From Cyrtodaria siliqua (taxonomy: Eukaryota > Mollusca > Bivalvia > Adapedonta > Hiatellidae): a DNA stretch of 64,000 nt. Of the stretch, positions 32,834 through 44,172 are shown piece by piece; positions within the stretch are counted from its first letter, which is position 1; each line of letters begins with the position of its first letter. The DNA lies in contig JAWPHD010011482.1 of assembly GCA_037043455.1 (NCBI GenBank), positions 19,510-83,509 on the forward strand. The letters are read 5' to 3'. The notes below the pieces were generated by a model. The model worked only from the letters and a program-made list of their open reading frames with translations, searched no databases and had not been told where the DNA came from. The translations under genes and the position numbers were made by a program.

Positions 32834-33020
32834 GTTACAATCATCCATCATTATGAAAAGATAAGCATTCATACGACACATATATAAACATAACATATAA
32901 CAAAATACATGTAATAATAGCACTGTTTAGTATCCATTAGCACAGTTTGTCACAGTTCATAATCCCAGTATCCAAGCTCACTTGCTAGTGTCAGAGCGCT
33001 GAATTTTTTCCATGAAGGAA

Positions 33021-34369
33021 TCAATGAAGATCCCTCTCACAGAAGGAACGTCGTCCCGTGGTGAGGCTGCAGTTGACCGAGCTGCAGAGGTGGCAGGGTT
33101 CTGTGGGGTACTGCACAGTCGTCGGCCAGTTCTGGGGCGGAGGCTGCCGCTGCGAGAACTGGGATGACTTCTGGGAGGAGCAAGGCTGCTGCTGGTCAGG
33201 CTGCCACTGTTGCTGCTGTGGATGGGAAGGCTGGGAGCGGACCCTGTCGTTAAGGTCCAAATACTTGTAGAGCAGCTGGCTCTGTTCCTGCTGGAACTGC
33301 CTCCACAAGCTTGGGTCCAGGTCTTCCATCACCCTTGTAGCCCAATCTCCATACGTAGCCCGTTCGCTGGGACGCGCAGCCGGCTTGATCATTTCCAGCA
33401 GCTTTTCCTGTAGCTGCATGGACTGGCGGCACCTCTCATCTAGGGTGCTGAGCAGCTTCTCTTCCTCCGCTGTGGCCCTGGACGAGGAACGCTTTGGCCT
33501 GACATCGAGGACGACAGGCCTCTCAGGCTCTTCGGGAGCTGAAATGGGACCAGATGTCAACGGCAGCTGCTGAATGTCGTCGTCTATGTCCACGGATTCG
33601 GCATCATCGTTCACCTGGGTCTGGGCTGCCAGCTTAGCCTTCAACTGCAAAGACACAAGGGGAAACCATGGTTAAGTTTTGACTTGTGTGACCATAATTA
33701 ACTTATGTACAACATAGCATTCAATAGTAAATATAATAGTATTATTTAGTTTAGAATATGGAAATTCTATAAAGTAGAATGTTATGAAATATAGTATTAT
33801 CCCTGTAATTTGTCACATATATTGTACTTACACTGACGACGGTTCTTGGCTGGACCGCATGGATGTGCGACTTCAAAAAGTCGAACTTGTCAAGAACCCA
33901 CAGATCACGCTCGGTGCGGTCGCCAGTCCCAGCCCCAAACTTCAGCTTCGCCAGTTTTCCATACCTGGTCCGAATGGAACGGTACCACACGGTAAGGAGG
34001 CCCACTTTCTTGTCAAGAATGCGGGCCTGCTCAGCCCAGAGCGCCTCCTTCTTGCCCTTATCCTTGTAAGAGGACAACTTCTTATTGAAGAGCAGTGGGT
34101 GTTCCCTCAGCCAGTCTACCATGGCCTCCTCTTCTTCAGGTGTCAGGTCACTGTGCACAAGCCTGTTCCTCTTTGTTTTACGGCTTGGACTGTCACGCTG
34201 TCTAACGCTGGCAACGGACTGGGAGTCGGACTCAGCAAGATCGACGTTTGAGGCGGCCGTTTCAGGAGATGAGGATGGTACTGGAGAGTGTGAGGTGTGA
34301 GGCTGGTACTGGAGAGTGTGAGGCAGTCCTGGCTGCTTTACCTCGCTTACGGCCCCTCGCTTTCGGCAT
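33021..34369 (-). pseudogene. Harbinger MADF/Myb-like partner protein, two exons, N-terminus frameshifted
   Basis: Minus strand. Exon 1 runs 34369-33832 and exon 2 runs 33644-33021. The 187-nt intron has donor CAGT|GTAAGT (GT 33831-33830) and acceptor CTTTGCAG, and the junction is in phase 0 (VVS then LKAKL). The DNA-binding domain, about 34,145-33,850, reads EEEAMVDWLREHPLLFNKK, then ALWAEQA and TVWYRSIRTRYGKL, a MADF/SANT pattern that in this superfamily escorts the transposase to the ends. Exon 2 has a helical segment with RRCRQSM-like charged residues and a Gln-rich tail. The ATG at 34369 opens MPKARGRKRGK, but that frame stops at a TGA near 34264 because of a 28-bp insertion (see findings). 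The domain itself is open. It may be rescued only by a downstream start. Confidence 0.85.
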
Positions 34370-34484
34370 CACGTTGCGATAATGTATGTTAAAATACGTG
34401 TGTGTTAATTAATTGATAGACCCTCAACGGCTTACTACTCTAAGAACAGAATCATGAATGAAGTTTTCCGGAAAAACAGCGGAG

Positions 34485-34491
34485 TTTTATA
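34485..34491 (-). promoter_or_regulatory. TATA box of the MADF/Myb-like gene
   Basis: Minus-strand TATAAAA, 115 bp before the ATG at 34369, just inside the right subterminal array. Confidence 0.65.
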
Positions 34492-34499
34492 ATCGCAAC

Positions 34500-34807
34500 G
34501 AGGACGCCGTGGGGACGCCGCGCGGTCGCCGTGCAGTTGCCGTGCAGTCGCCGTGCGAGCGCCATGGACGCGATAAGGTCGTGGTTGGAACGCCAAGGAC
34601 GCCGTTGGGTCGCCGTGACGCCGTACACACTCAATAGAAACCCCAAGGACGCGGTAAGGTCGAGCTGGGAACGCCTTTACACGCACAGATCGCAGAGCAC
34701 AGGACCCCCGTGAGACGGGTGACCGAAATCTGGATTTTTTTAAGAAAAATCATAGGGGTTCTCAATGCGACCATCGGCGTCCTCCAAATTTTGACCGTTT
34801 AGGACGC
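34500..34807. repeat. Right subterminal GGACGCC/GGTCGC motif array
   Basis: Mirror of the left array: 'ggacgccgtggggacgccgc', 'ggtcgccgtgcagttgccg', 'acgcagtaaggacgcagta'. Confidence 0.75.
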
Positions 34808-34850
34808 AGTAAGGACGCAGTAAGGACGCCAGTCCGGAGTGACGGGGGTA
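34808..34850 (-). repeat. Harbinger right terminal inverted repeat
   Basis: The complement starts TACCCCCGTCACTCCGGACT. It is followed on the plus strand by TAA at 34851-34853. Confidence 0.95.
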
Positions 34851-34853
34851 TAA

Positions 34854-35255
34854 GGAACTGCCTTCCACTTTGACATGGGAAGAGACCACAATAAATTTCC
34901 CAGTTGTATTGTTTCAAATTAAAATACACCTGTATTGAGACCACCTGTGTTACGATTCTAACATCAGATCTTTTCTAAGTGGTCTCTGAATACTGAGTGT
35001 TGCTGTAAATATACAAGGTCTCTTGTATTAATTAACAGTGTTGAAAAGGACAGTTGTATTAAATTAATAAATGTCTAAATCAAATGTTCATTGTAATGCA
35101 CCCAATTAATTGTTTTGAAAATTAAATTTGCTGGAAATACAAAACACAAATCCAGGTGTAGACTCCTAACGACCCACATTTCAACTTGTCTACAGCTTCT
35201 GTATTTACATGTACTAGGTAATGAGGAGAGCAGTGAGAGCACATCATGTTAATCA
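34854..35255. other. Unannotated; 'gagaccac' phrases
   Basis: 'agagaccaca', 'tgagaccacctg' and 'gtggtctctga' recur between 34870 and 35030, as near 2160-2300. Probably decayed repeat sequence. Confidence 0.35.
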
Positions 35256-38069
35256 GGCCATCCTTAAAAATATTTTGGTTTGCTGAGCTCAGACTCAAAA
35301 TGTTTAAGGTGGGTTACAGGTAGGTAGGTGAAATTTCTTTTTTCCACAGATAGTAAAAAACGTGAGAAATTAAAGGAAAAATATTCTTAAAATAGCAAAA
35401 AAAACAAAAAGAGGTCAATAAACTTGAATCTCTACTGATAGGTTTTGATAGCTAGATCAGCATTCCTGTGAAGTTTCATGAAAATCTGTCAAGTAGTTTC
35501 AGAGGAGTAGTCGCTACTAGTTTTTATTATATAATTCTATGTAAACAAAGATAGCTGCTGGCAGCCATGATTAATGTCGAATAATTTTCAACTAGGACCA
35601 ACATAATGTCATGCTGATCATTTAAGAAAAAGTCCCATATCAATATCACTTATAGTTTTTAAGAAGTAGTCGCTACAATTTTTTTTTTTAAAAATCTATT
35701 TTTAGCCATGGTGGCCATCTTAAATTTCCAGCCAACCTGAAATTTTGCTAGGATCAAGGGCAACATTTCTGTTAAGTTTCATGAAAATCCTTCAAGTAAT
35801 TTCGGAGGAGTAGTCAGTACAAATGTTTACTATATAACTCTACATGTATGTAAACAAAGAAGGCCGCTGGAAGCCATATTTAATGTCACTATATAACTAT
35901 ATATATATAAACAAAGATGGCCACTGGCAGCCATGTTTAATGTCGAATCAAAAAGATTTTCGACAAGGACCGACATCATGTCATGCTGATCATTTAAAAA
36001 AAAGTCCCATATCAATTTCAAGAAGTAGTCGTTACAAACTTGTTTTTTAAAAATTTATTTTAAGCAGTGGCGGCCATCTTGAATTTCTGGCTGACCTGAA
36101 ATTTGGCTAGGATCAACTAGACATCAAGAGCAACATTTCTGTGAAGATTCATGAAAATCCATCAAGTAGTTTCAGAGGATTAGTCGCTACAAGTTTTTAC
36201 TACATAACTCTATGTAAACAAAGATGGCCCCTGGCAGCCATGTTTAATGTTACTATATAACTCTATGTAAACAAAGATGGCCCCTGGCAGCCATGTTTAA
36301 TGTCGAATCAAAATGATTTTCGACAAGGACCAACATCATGTCATGCTCATCATTTTAGAAAAAGTCCCATATCAATATCACTTACATTTTTCAAGTAGTA
36401 GTCGCTACAAACTTGTTGTTTTTTAATCTATTTTTAGCCGTGGTGACCATCTTAAATTTTTGGCCGAACTGACATTTTGCTAGGATTAACTAGACATCAA
36501 GAGCAACATTCCTGTGAAGTTTCATTGAAATCCGTCAAGTAGGGTCAGAAGAGTAGTCGCTACAAGTTTTTATTATATAACTATATGTAGACAAAGATGG
36601 CGGCTGGCAGCCATGTTTAATGTCGAATCAAACTGATTTTCGACAAGGACCAACATCATGTCATGCTGATCATTTTAAAAAAAGTCCCATATCAATATCA
36701 TTTATAATTTTCAAGAAGTAGTCGTTACAAACTTGTTTTTTAAAAATCTATTTTTAGCCGTGGTGGCCATCTTAAATTTTTGGCTGGCCTGAAATTTTGC
36801 TAGGATCAACAAGACATCAAGAGCAACATTCCTCTGAAGATTCATGAAAATCCATCAAGTAGTTTCAGAGGATTAGTCGCTACAAGTTTTTACTACATAA
36901 CTCTATGTAAATAAAGATGGCCTCTGGCAGCCATGTTTAATGTTACTATATAACTCTATGTAAACAAAGATGGCCCCTGGCAGCCATGTTTAATGTCGAA
37001 TCAAAATGATTTTCGACAAGGACCAACATCATGTCATGTTCATCATTTTAGAAAAAGTCCCATATCAATATCACTTATATTTTTCAAGTAGTAGTCGCTA
37101 CAAACTTGATGTTTTTTAATCTATTTTTAGCCGTGGTGGCCATCTTAAATTTTTGGCCGACCTGACATTTTGCTAGGATTAACTAGACATCAAGAGCAAC
37201 ATTCCTGTGAAGTTTCATTGAAATCCGTCAATTAGGTTCAGAGGAGTAGTCGCTACAAGTTTTAATTATATAACTATATGTAGACAAAGATGGCCACTGG
37301 CAGCCATGTTTAATGACGAATCAAACTGATTTTCGACAAGGACCAACTTCATGTCATGCTGATCATTTTAAAAAAAGTCCCATATCAATATCATTTACAA
37401 TTTTCAAGAAGTAGTCGTTACAAACTTGTTTTTTAAAAATCTATTTTTAGCCGTGGTGGCCATCTTAAATTTTTGGCTGGCCTGAAATTTTGCTAGGATC
37501 AACTAGACATCACGAGCAACATTCCTGGGAAATTTTATGAATATCCATCAAGCAGTTTCAGAGAAGTAGTTGCTACAATTTTTTACTATGTAACTATATG
37601 TAATAAAGATGGCTGCTGGCAGCCATGTTTAATGTTGAATCAAAATGATTTTCAACAAGGAACAACATCTTGTCATGCTGATCAATTTAAAAAAAGTCAG
37701 ATATCAATATCACTTATAGTTTTCAAAAAGTAGTCGCTACAAATTTGTTTTTTAAAAATCTATTTTTATCTGTGGCAGCCATCTTGAATTTCACATCAAC
37801 GTGAATTTTTGCTAGGATCAACTAGACATCATGGGTAACATTTCTGTAAAGTTTCATGAAAATCCATTCAGTAGTTTCAGAGGCGTAGCTGCTACAACCA
37901 AACGTTTACGGACAAACGGACGACGGACACCGCACCACGGCATAAGCTCTGCTGATCTTTGATCAGTATAGCTAACGAAACAAGTTAAAAGAATTGCAAT
38001 AAAAAGTTTCGGTTAGGGCTCTTTTTAGTGAGTAGGTCGGAGCAAACCAACAATTTTTTACGGATGGTC
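35256..38069. mobile_element. MITE (GGCCATCC family) split by a tandem-repeat element
   Basis: 35256-35400 matches one half of the MITE at 49258-49472 (reverse complement), and 37990-38069 matches the other half. The outer ends GGCCATCCTTAAAA and the complement of ACGGATGGTC are flanked by TCA at 35253-35255 and 38070-38072. The array at 35.42-37.97 kb therefore inserted into a pre-existing MITE, between 'attcttaaaat' and 'ttgcaataaaaag'. Confidence 0.8.
35420..37965 (+). repeat. Tandem array, 320/370-bp units with 692-bp higher-order period
   Basis: 'tttaatgtcgaatcaaa' or a close variant recurs at about 35569, 35936, 36298, 36618, 36990, 37310 and 37628. Units contain 'gacaaggaccaacatcatgt', 'agtcccatatcaatatcac', 'tttttagccgtggtggccat', 'aggatcaactagacatcaag' and 'aaagatggcccctggcagcc'. 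From about 36240 alternating 372- and 320-bp units repeat as a 692-bp pair. The array ends with 'acaaacggacgacggacacc', the hairpin CTGATCTTTGATCAG and 'tatagctaa'. Confidence 0.95.
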
Positions 38070-38072
38070 TCA

Positions 38073-38899
38073 TGTTGCAGAAAACATTACAGCTGAAGTG
38101 CCATTTAATATTTTCATTCTATTGATTTTCCCCCTAATCTGATACTGTCATTTTGTGAAACTGATTAAAGTTGCATATCCACACCTTCCTAACAAATCAT
38201 TATCAGTCCTGGTACAATTTGGGATGGGACATTGATTCAATCAGAACCAAGGAAATTCCTAATGTGAATTTAGGAGTGTTATTTACATAATTTGTATGTG
38301 TTTCTTTTTGTCTATAATCTAGTTAAATGTTCTCCTTTATTAGCTGTTACTTTTTAAAACTCGGATTATTATTAAAATGTGTAAATCCCCATAAGCTTGA
38401 TCTGAAGTGTAATACTTCGCACTAAATGAATCGGCAATAACTGAACAACTGGAAAACTTACCTACTGAATTTTGAATGTCTGACCGACCATAAAGAGGTT
38501 ACAACTTTTGCCACAATTTGGAAATCATATAGTCCCCCATTAATAATATGGACTGGGAGGCTTATATAGTATAAATACGGTAACCTTTTTAAACATGAAT
38601 TAAGTTCAAGATATCAAATGAAACATCTGATCATGATCCCAAACAGGTCACAAACATGCAATAAAGCATATCACCATAAAAACATGTTGAATCATTTATT
38701 TAGCATAATTTTGAGATTTATCCAAACGACACAAGAGTTAAATTCAATTTGATCAATATCTCTTTAATTGATTAACAGCTATGTTGTTAGGAAATTAGTT
38801 AACTTTTCTGTCGGAGTTACACATTTATAATACAGATTATTTTCTCTGCATTGTAAAAAAATTAACACAAATGTAAACAATTATAAAGGATGCCCAAAC
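38073..38899. other. Unannotated AT-rich DNA
   Basis: Nothing supported. Confidence 0.45.
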
Positions 38900-39052
38900 C
38901 TGTATAAGATGTAGTGACGGGAATGGGTATGTGGGTCGTATCCGTGTTGGTTCTGATCTGACGGCTTGTCGACTCAATTCTGAACTGTTATCCTTACCAA
39001 AGGCATGCCATGTGGTTGCTCTGCCGGGATTTTCACTGATATGACTGGCACC
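38900..39052 (-). CDS. Internal exon of the long minus-strand host gene
   Basis: A 153-nt minus-strand exon with acceptor TTGCTTCCAG (AG 39054-39053) and donor ATACAG|GTTTGG (GT 38899-38898). It is open in phase 0 for 51 codons. It begins GASHISENPGRATTWHAFGK and ends RPTYPFPSLHLIQ. Composition is clearly less AT-rich than its flanks and includes CpG (on the plus strand, 'gtatccgtgttgg', 'cgacggcttgtcgac'). An earlier donor at CCTTTG|GTAAGG inside the exon is possible and would shorten it. The family is not recognised. Phase agrees with the exons at 27.8 and 53.4 kb. Confidence 0.6.
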
Positions 39053-39305
39053 CTGGAAGCAAGACAATAGGATTTAAGGCTAAGTAATGCTGATAACACA
39101 ACACTTTTGTGCCCTAAATGGGTATATAACTAATCCTTCAAACTACGGTGTTCCTCTTTGAAAGTGATTCGTGATAAATTGGGCTCCATCTCAAAGAGTC
39201 CCCTATTTATGGTATTGAACCATACTGAAAACATGACGTTTTACTTGCCATGACATGTCACAAAATTATGTTTTAATGGTTTATTTTTCAATTATGATTA
39301 TGTTA

Positions 39306-39500
39306 GTAGGATTCAGTTGGGGTGTATGTACATAGGTAGGTTTATAAGCTTGTACTACTGTCTCGCCACAGAGCTAGCTTTTATGGCAATATCGGTAGAG
39401 CACCCACTTCACATGCAAGGGGTCCCGAGTTAAAACCCCGCTGAATGCCTAAATATTTATGTGTATTATTTCCGGTCCGATTACATTGGTTGAGATGCCG
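39306..39500 (+). mobile_element. SINE family B copy
   Basis: It has 'agagctagcttttatggcaa' with A box TGGCAATATCGGTAGAG and B box GGTCCCGAGTTAAAACCCC, followed by 'gcctaaatatttatgtgta' and 'ccggtccgattaca'. Confidence 0.75.
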
Positions 39501-39606
39501 GGTAGGCATTGTATGAGGTTATGCCCACATGCCTAGATCATAATGTATATGTGTTGTGTGGTGATATTTGTAGGGTGACAAATATCAAGTTAAAGTATGG
39601 AGGTAT

Positions 39607-39800
39607 GTAGTAGGACTCAGTTTGGGGTGTATGTACATAGATAGGATTATAAGCGCTGTACTACTGTCTCGCCGCAGAGCTAGCTTTTATGGCGATATCA
39701 GAAGAGCGTCCGGTTCACATGCAAGGGGTCCTGAGTTCAAACCCACTAAGTGCCTAAATATTTATGCCAATTCCATTGGGCATTTTTTCTTTTGCCAAAA
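39607..39800 (+). mobile_element. SINE family B copy, second of a tandem pair
   Basis: It lies 301 bp after the previous copy and shares its upstream phrase 'gtaggactcagtttggggtg'. The pair therefore arose by tandem duplication of a segment rather than by two independent insertions. Confidence 0.75.
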
Positions 39801-40849
39801 AGTATGTTTTTTACCACAGTTGGAAAGAAAAAATGCCCACTAAATGGAAAAAATAATAATTTTGTGACATGTCCTTGCAAGTAGAATGTCATGCACTGAA
39901 TATGGTTCAAATATCATTATAGGAGACACTTATTAAACCATGCTGGGTCACAGCGCAACCTGCTGCATAATATACTCCTCAAAATAAGTTAAAAGCATCA
40001 CTTAATTATTTCAATAAGATTAAAGTTTGCATCATCGCACAAGTTTAAGGACTATCGGTCAGCCATCTTTGATCCAAATAATCCAAAATCGATGAGATAT
40101 GGTCAAGTGAATTTTTCAACGATGTACGCATTTTAGGCACGAGCAATGTCAACCATATAGTACATGACAGTAATTCAACACTATTGATGTGAACATAATA
40201 TTAGAAAGAATACTTATATGGCAGAAATTGTGCGCTTCATATTCGAAAAGGTTGAAACAGTTTTACTCAAAGTTGTTTTGTTTTTATGTGAAAATAAACT
40301 GGTCCATAAAATAGTCCATTTATCCAATGAGTGCAGACGAAACATCATTTCTGAATAAAATAAGCCATGTTATCACATCATCCAAAATTTGCATAACTAC
40401 ATTCTTATAAACAAATCTACTAGTTTCCTTTGGCCTTGTCAGACAAATTTAGCCAATCAGCATTCAGTTTAATAAACACTGTAGACTTTCATAATGTCTG
40501 TATCACTTTCAACTCAGAGTTTTGATAGGCTTACACAGTTACACCTCCTGCGAGGCCAAAAGCCAGCTTAAATGGCTGGCGCAGAAAAATAGCAAAGTTA
40601 AGAGAAGGGTGACTCAAGAAGACATAATCCTTAAGTTTGTTTTCTTTGTACTATTTCATCTTACCAATAAATAAGGTGAGAATGAGATGACGTTCAAATA
40701 CATCGGGGACAACCACTAACTACATAAAGGACAAGCGGATTTAAACAAATGAGAGAGCACCCCTAAAATCATAAGGGGACATAACCCCATTGAAATCCAG
40801 AAATGCAAGAAATGTGGAAATTCCACGAATACCAGGTTTACTGAGTGGA
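39801..40849. other. Unannotated DNA
   Basis: Nothing supported. Confidence 0.45.
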
Positions 40850-41835
40850 AACCTTTTTTCTATATTTAGTAACAGTGACCTTGACCTTAACCTCAGGACC
40901 CCAAATGCAATCCTAAGCTTCTTTTACATATTAGGTACCTACACAACAAATTTCATTCCAATATCTCATTCCCAACTAAAGTTATTGAGCGGAAACTGTT
41001 TTTCTATTTTTAGTAACTGTGACCTTGACACCAGTGACCACAAATGCAATCCCAAACTTCCTTTTGGTATTAGCTACCTACACAGCATGTTTCAGTGTAA
41101 TATCTCATTCCTTTCTTAATTTATTGAGCAGAAACTGTTTTTCTATTTTAGCACCAGTGATCTTGACCCCAGTGACCCCAAATGCAATCCCAAGCTTCCT
41201 TTCCATATAAGCTACCTACCCTGCATGTCGCATTACAATGCCTCATTCCTAACAAAAGTTATTGAGCGGAAACTGTTTTACTATTTTTAGTAACAGTGAC
41301 CTTGACCTTGACCCCAGTGACCCCAGTGACCCCAAATGCAATTCCAAGCTTTCTTTCCATATAAGCTACCTAACCTGAAAGTTTCATAGCAATGCCTCAT
41401 TCCTAACAAAAGTTATTGAACGGAAACCATTTTTCTATTTTTAGTAACAGTGACCTTGACCCCAAATGCAATCCCAAGCTTCCTTTCCATATAAGCTACC
41501 TAGCCTGCAAGTTTCATTGCAATATCTCATTCCTAACATAAGTAATTGAGCGGAAACCGTTTTCTATTTTTAGTAACAGTGACCTTGACCCCAGTGACCC
41601 CAAATGCAATCCCAAGCTTCCTTTCCATATAAGCTACATACCCTGCAAGGTTCATTGCAATACCTCATTCCTAACAAAAGTTATTGAGCAGAAACCGTTC
41701 TTCTATTTTTAGTAACAGTGACATTAATCTTGACCCCAGTGACCCCAAATACAATCCCAAGCTTCCCTACCATATAAGCTACCTACCCTGCAAGTTTCAT
41801 CGCAATACCTCATTTTTAACAAAAGTTATGGAGCG
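40850..41835 (+). repeat. Tandem array, about 139-bp unit, 7 copies
   Basis: 'ttttagtaacagtgaccttg' recurs at about 40868, 41012, 41150 (variant), 41289, 41443, 41572 and 41711, spaced 129-154 bp apart. Shared phrases are 'gaccccaaatgcaatcccaa', 'ttccatataagctaccta' and 'cctcattcctaacaaaagtt'. The ORFs at 40790-41210 are by-products of the repeat. Confidence 0.95.
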
Positions 41836-41886
41836 GAAACTAAGAGTTTGAAGCCGCCCGCCAAACGACAAATCCCAATCTGATAA

Positions 41887-41912
41887 CCAGGTTCTAGGAA
41901 AACCCTGGCTAA
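41887..41912 (+). repeat. 3' hairpin end of the 139-bp array element
   Basis: The hairpin CCAGGTT...AACCCTGG is followed by CTAAAAA. It is nearly the same as the end of the repeat at 63.5 kb. A GC-rich 'agccgcccgcc' precedes it in both. Confidence 0.65.
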
Positions 41913-41929
41913 AAATACCACCAAAGGAA

Positions 41930-44169
41930 ATGGGCAGGAGTATAGCTATATACCCAGTATGACATTTTTTTTATCAAACCAATCAAATTAAAAGATTGGA
42001 GTGGCTCCAAGTTAAAATAAAACACAAATAAGCCTGCTGTAAAGTTAAAGAAATAAAAATAAAAACTGCATTTCCAGCAATAAATAAACTATGGAATAGT
42101 GTTATTTCCAAACGCTCACTCAAAATAAACCGAATGCCAGCACACATTACCATGCTATTAGCAGATTATAGCTATTAACTATATCATATTAATAAGTATA
42201 CCACCATTTAACACCTTAAAAAATTACCATTACATGCATTTTAGTGTGGATTTTGAGTTCAAACCTGGGATGATCGTGGAAAACCTTTTTTTTCTGTACG
42301 GCCATTGAATTGTAAATTGTGCCAACATCTTGATTTTATTTAGTAAATCTTCACTAATGGTAGCAGCTAGTGCAATGTTTGTCAAATTTATTATCATTGC
42401 CTGGATAAATACAATTAGTATGTTTGCTTTAGTGAGATTATGCAAAACAAACAATATGTCTGCATTCAAACACTAATTAGCTTAATGCTATTTTTAGCTA
42501 TTTAATTTCATTTTGAAACATAACTCGTAATATTTCCAACTTTGATTCAGAAAATCCCAAACAATTCAATGATGGCAGTTCAAAATAGTGATCTTCTGAA
42601 AGAGAGATTATTTAGAAATCTGCTAGTACAATAAATATATATGTAGATATTAGTATTTATAAACGCATGGTAAACTATTTTATAAGCTAAAAGTTACAGG
42701 TAATGTAGATCGAGTTAAAATAAAAATAAACTCAAGTTTTATTTTACCATGATTTTTTTAACACACCTTGAGATTTTTTGAGATAAGACAAGTACAAGTA
42801 ATTATTTTTGCATTCTTTGTCAACAATAACATCATAAAAATGTCAATGACTTTTTTTTTATTATTATTTGCAAGACTATTCAATGCAAGTGAAGTTAGGG
42901 AACTTGCATTTTGACAAATGAACTTGTAACATGAAAAGTAAAACCAGGTTAAAATTGAGCCCTTGAGTAACAGTAGCGTACTTGTAAACCTATCTATTTA
43001 CATATTGGCCTCCCCCACTGAGGCATTGCAAACTTAAATGACCGGTAGTAATACACTATCTATTATAATAAACTTCAACAGACAACAGACATGTCTGTTA
43101 GATGTCTGTCTGTAAGTGAAAGAAAAAAACATCTTCTTGTATTTAAACATTATCTTTACAATACTTAAATCAATATTGTCCAACAATAATATATCCATAA
43201 GAACCTCTACAAAAACCTATCACAGCCATGAATGAGATAGTTAAATAAAAATCAAACAAATATCTGATGTCTCATTTATGCAAGGTACATCAAATACGGT
43301 ACTTGAGGTTGGAATCTTCGAATGAATAGTCTGCAAAATTTACTTTTCTATAAAGAAGACATAATATAACTGGTAAAATGTACAGGATTATACTGTAGAA
43401 ATTGCTTATGACGCTTATTTAACGACTAACTGTTTAAACACTATCTTTGGTCTCACCTTTTGAGCTCAAAAAGATTTCTTTAGAAATTAATACTGGATAT
43501 TATTCAAGCAGCACTTTATTATAAGCACTTGGTCAAATCAATCCTAAAAGCAAGGACTTCTCTTTGTGATAGTGCTGAAGTGATGACCCTCATCTTGGTG
43601 ACTGTGGCCCACTTTTTTAAACAAGGAAATGTTTGAATATTCAATTGGTTTCCATATATATACAGTGATCAGCCATCAGTTATCTATAAAGAACTCCCCA
43701 TTTTGAAGGGGTTCAGTCAGTAAGATGGGGATCGATTGAGGGGGCTCGTTTTCTCTAAACTGTCATTCAAACAGGGTCAGCTCTGGGCATCGCCAATGGA
43801 GCCGAATGAGAAAAAATTATCAAAATGTCTCTAACTTTTAGCATTTGACGAAAATGACTTGAGCACAAAGAATATATAAATGTATATGTATATATACTTT
43901 TTTTAAGTCTCCAAACACCAACAATTAAACAAGGGGCCTTTCAATAATATGCATCCTTTTATTACCCTTGACACAAAATGTGCAAATAACAAAGTGAACA
44001 ATAAACCAATTAACATTTGTCTATGTCCACCATTGATATTATAGTGTGACATGTGTTTGCCCTGAATTAATGGTAATCTAATGGCTTTGATTGGATGATA
44101 TTTACATCCGACCTGTGCTTGTTCACATTCACTGATCTATGATATGCTTCTAAATTGAGTTTAAATAAT
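41930..44169. other. AT-rich DNA, nothing recognised
   Basis: No splice-bounded coding segment or repeat boundary found on either strand in about 2.2 kb. Confidence 0.45.
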
Positions 44170-44172
44170 TAA

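Larger units (their letters stand above)
30403..34850 (+). mobile_element. PIF/Harbinger DNA transposon, 4448 bp, TAA target duplication
   Basis: TAA at 30400-30402 and at 34851-34853 flanks the element. The TIRs begin TACCCCCGTCAC and match over about 43 bp with two mismatches. Inside are the two genes expected of this superfamily, in convergent orientation: a DDE transposase (31082-32371, plus) and a MADF/Myb-like DNA-binding protein (33021-34369, minus). Each has a TATA box near its TIR and AATAAA between the genes. Long GC-rich subterminal repeats follow both TIRs. The transposase is intact but the partner gene carries a frameshifting insertion near its N-terminus, so this copy would depend on another for that protein. 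Confidence 0.95.

Noticed and set aside
33784..34251. Plus-strand ORF of 155 codons opposite the MADF domain
   Set aside because: Antisense shadow; the minus strand has MADF residues and matching splice sites.
38455..38500. Minus-strand splice donor CAGTAG|GTAAGT as part of an exon
   Set aside because: A good acceptor lies only three bases upstream and no open coding stretch fits.
40790..41210. ORFs of 109 and 63 codons
   Set aside because: They run through the 139-bp tandem array and repeat with it; a product of the unit, not a gene.
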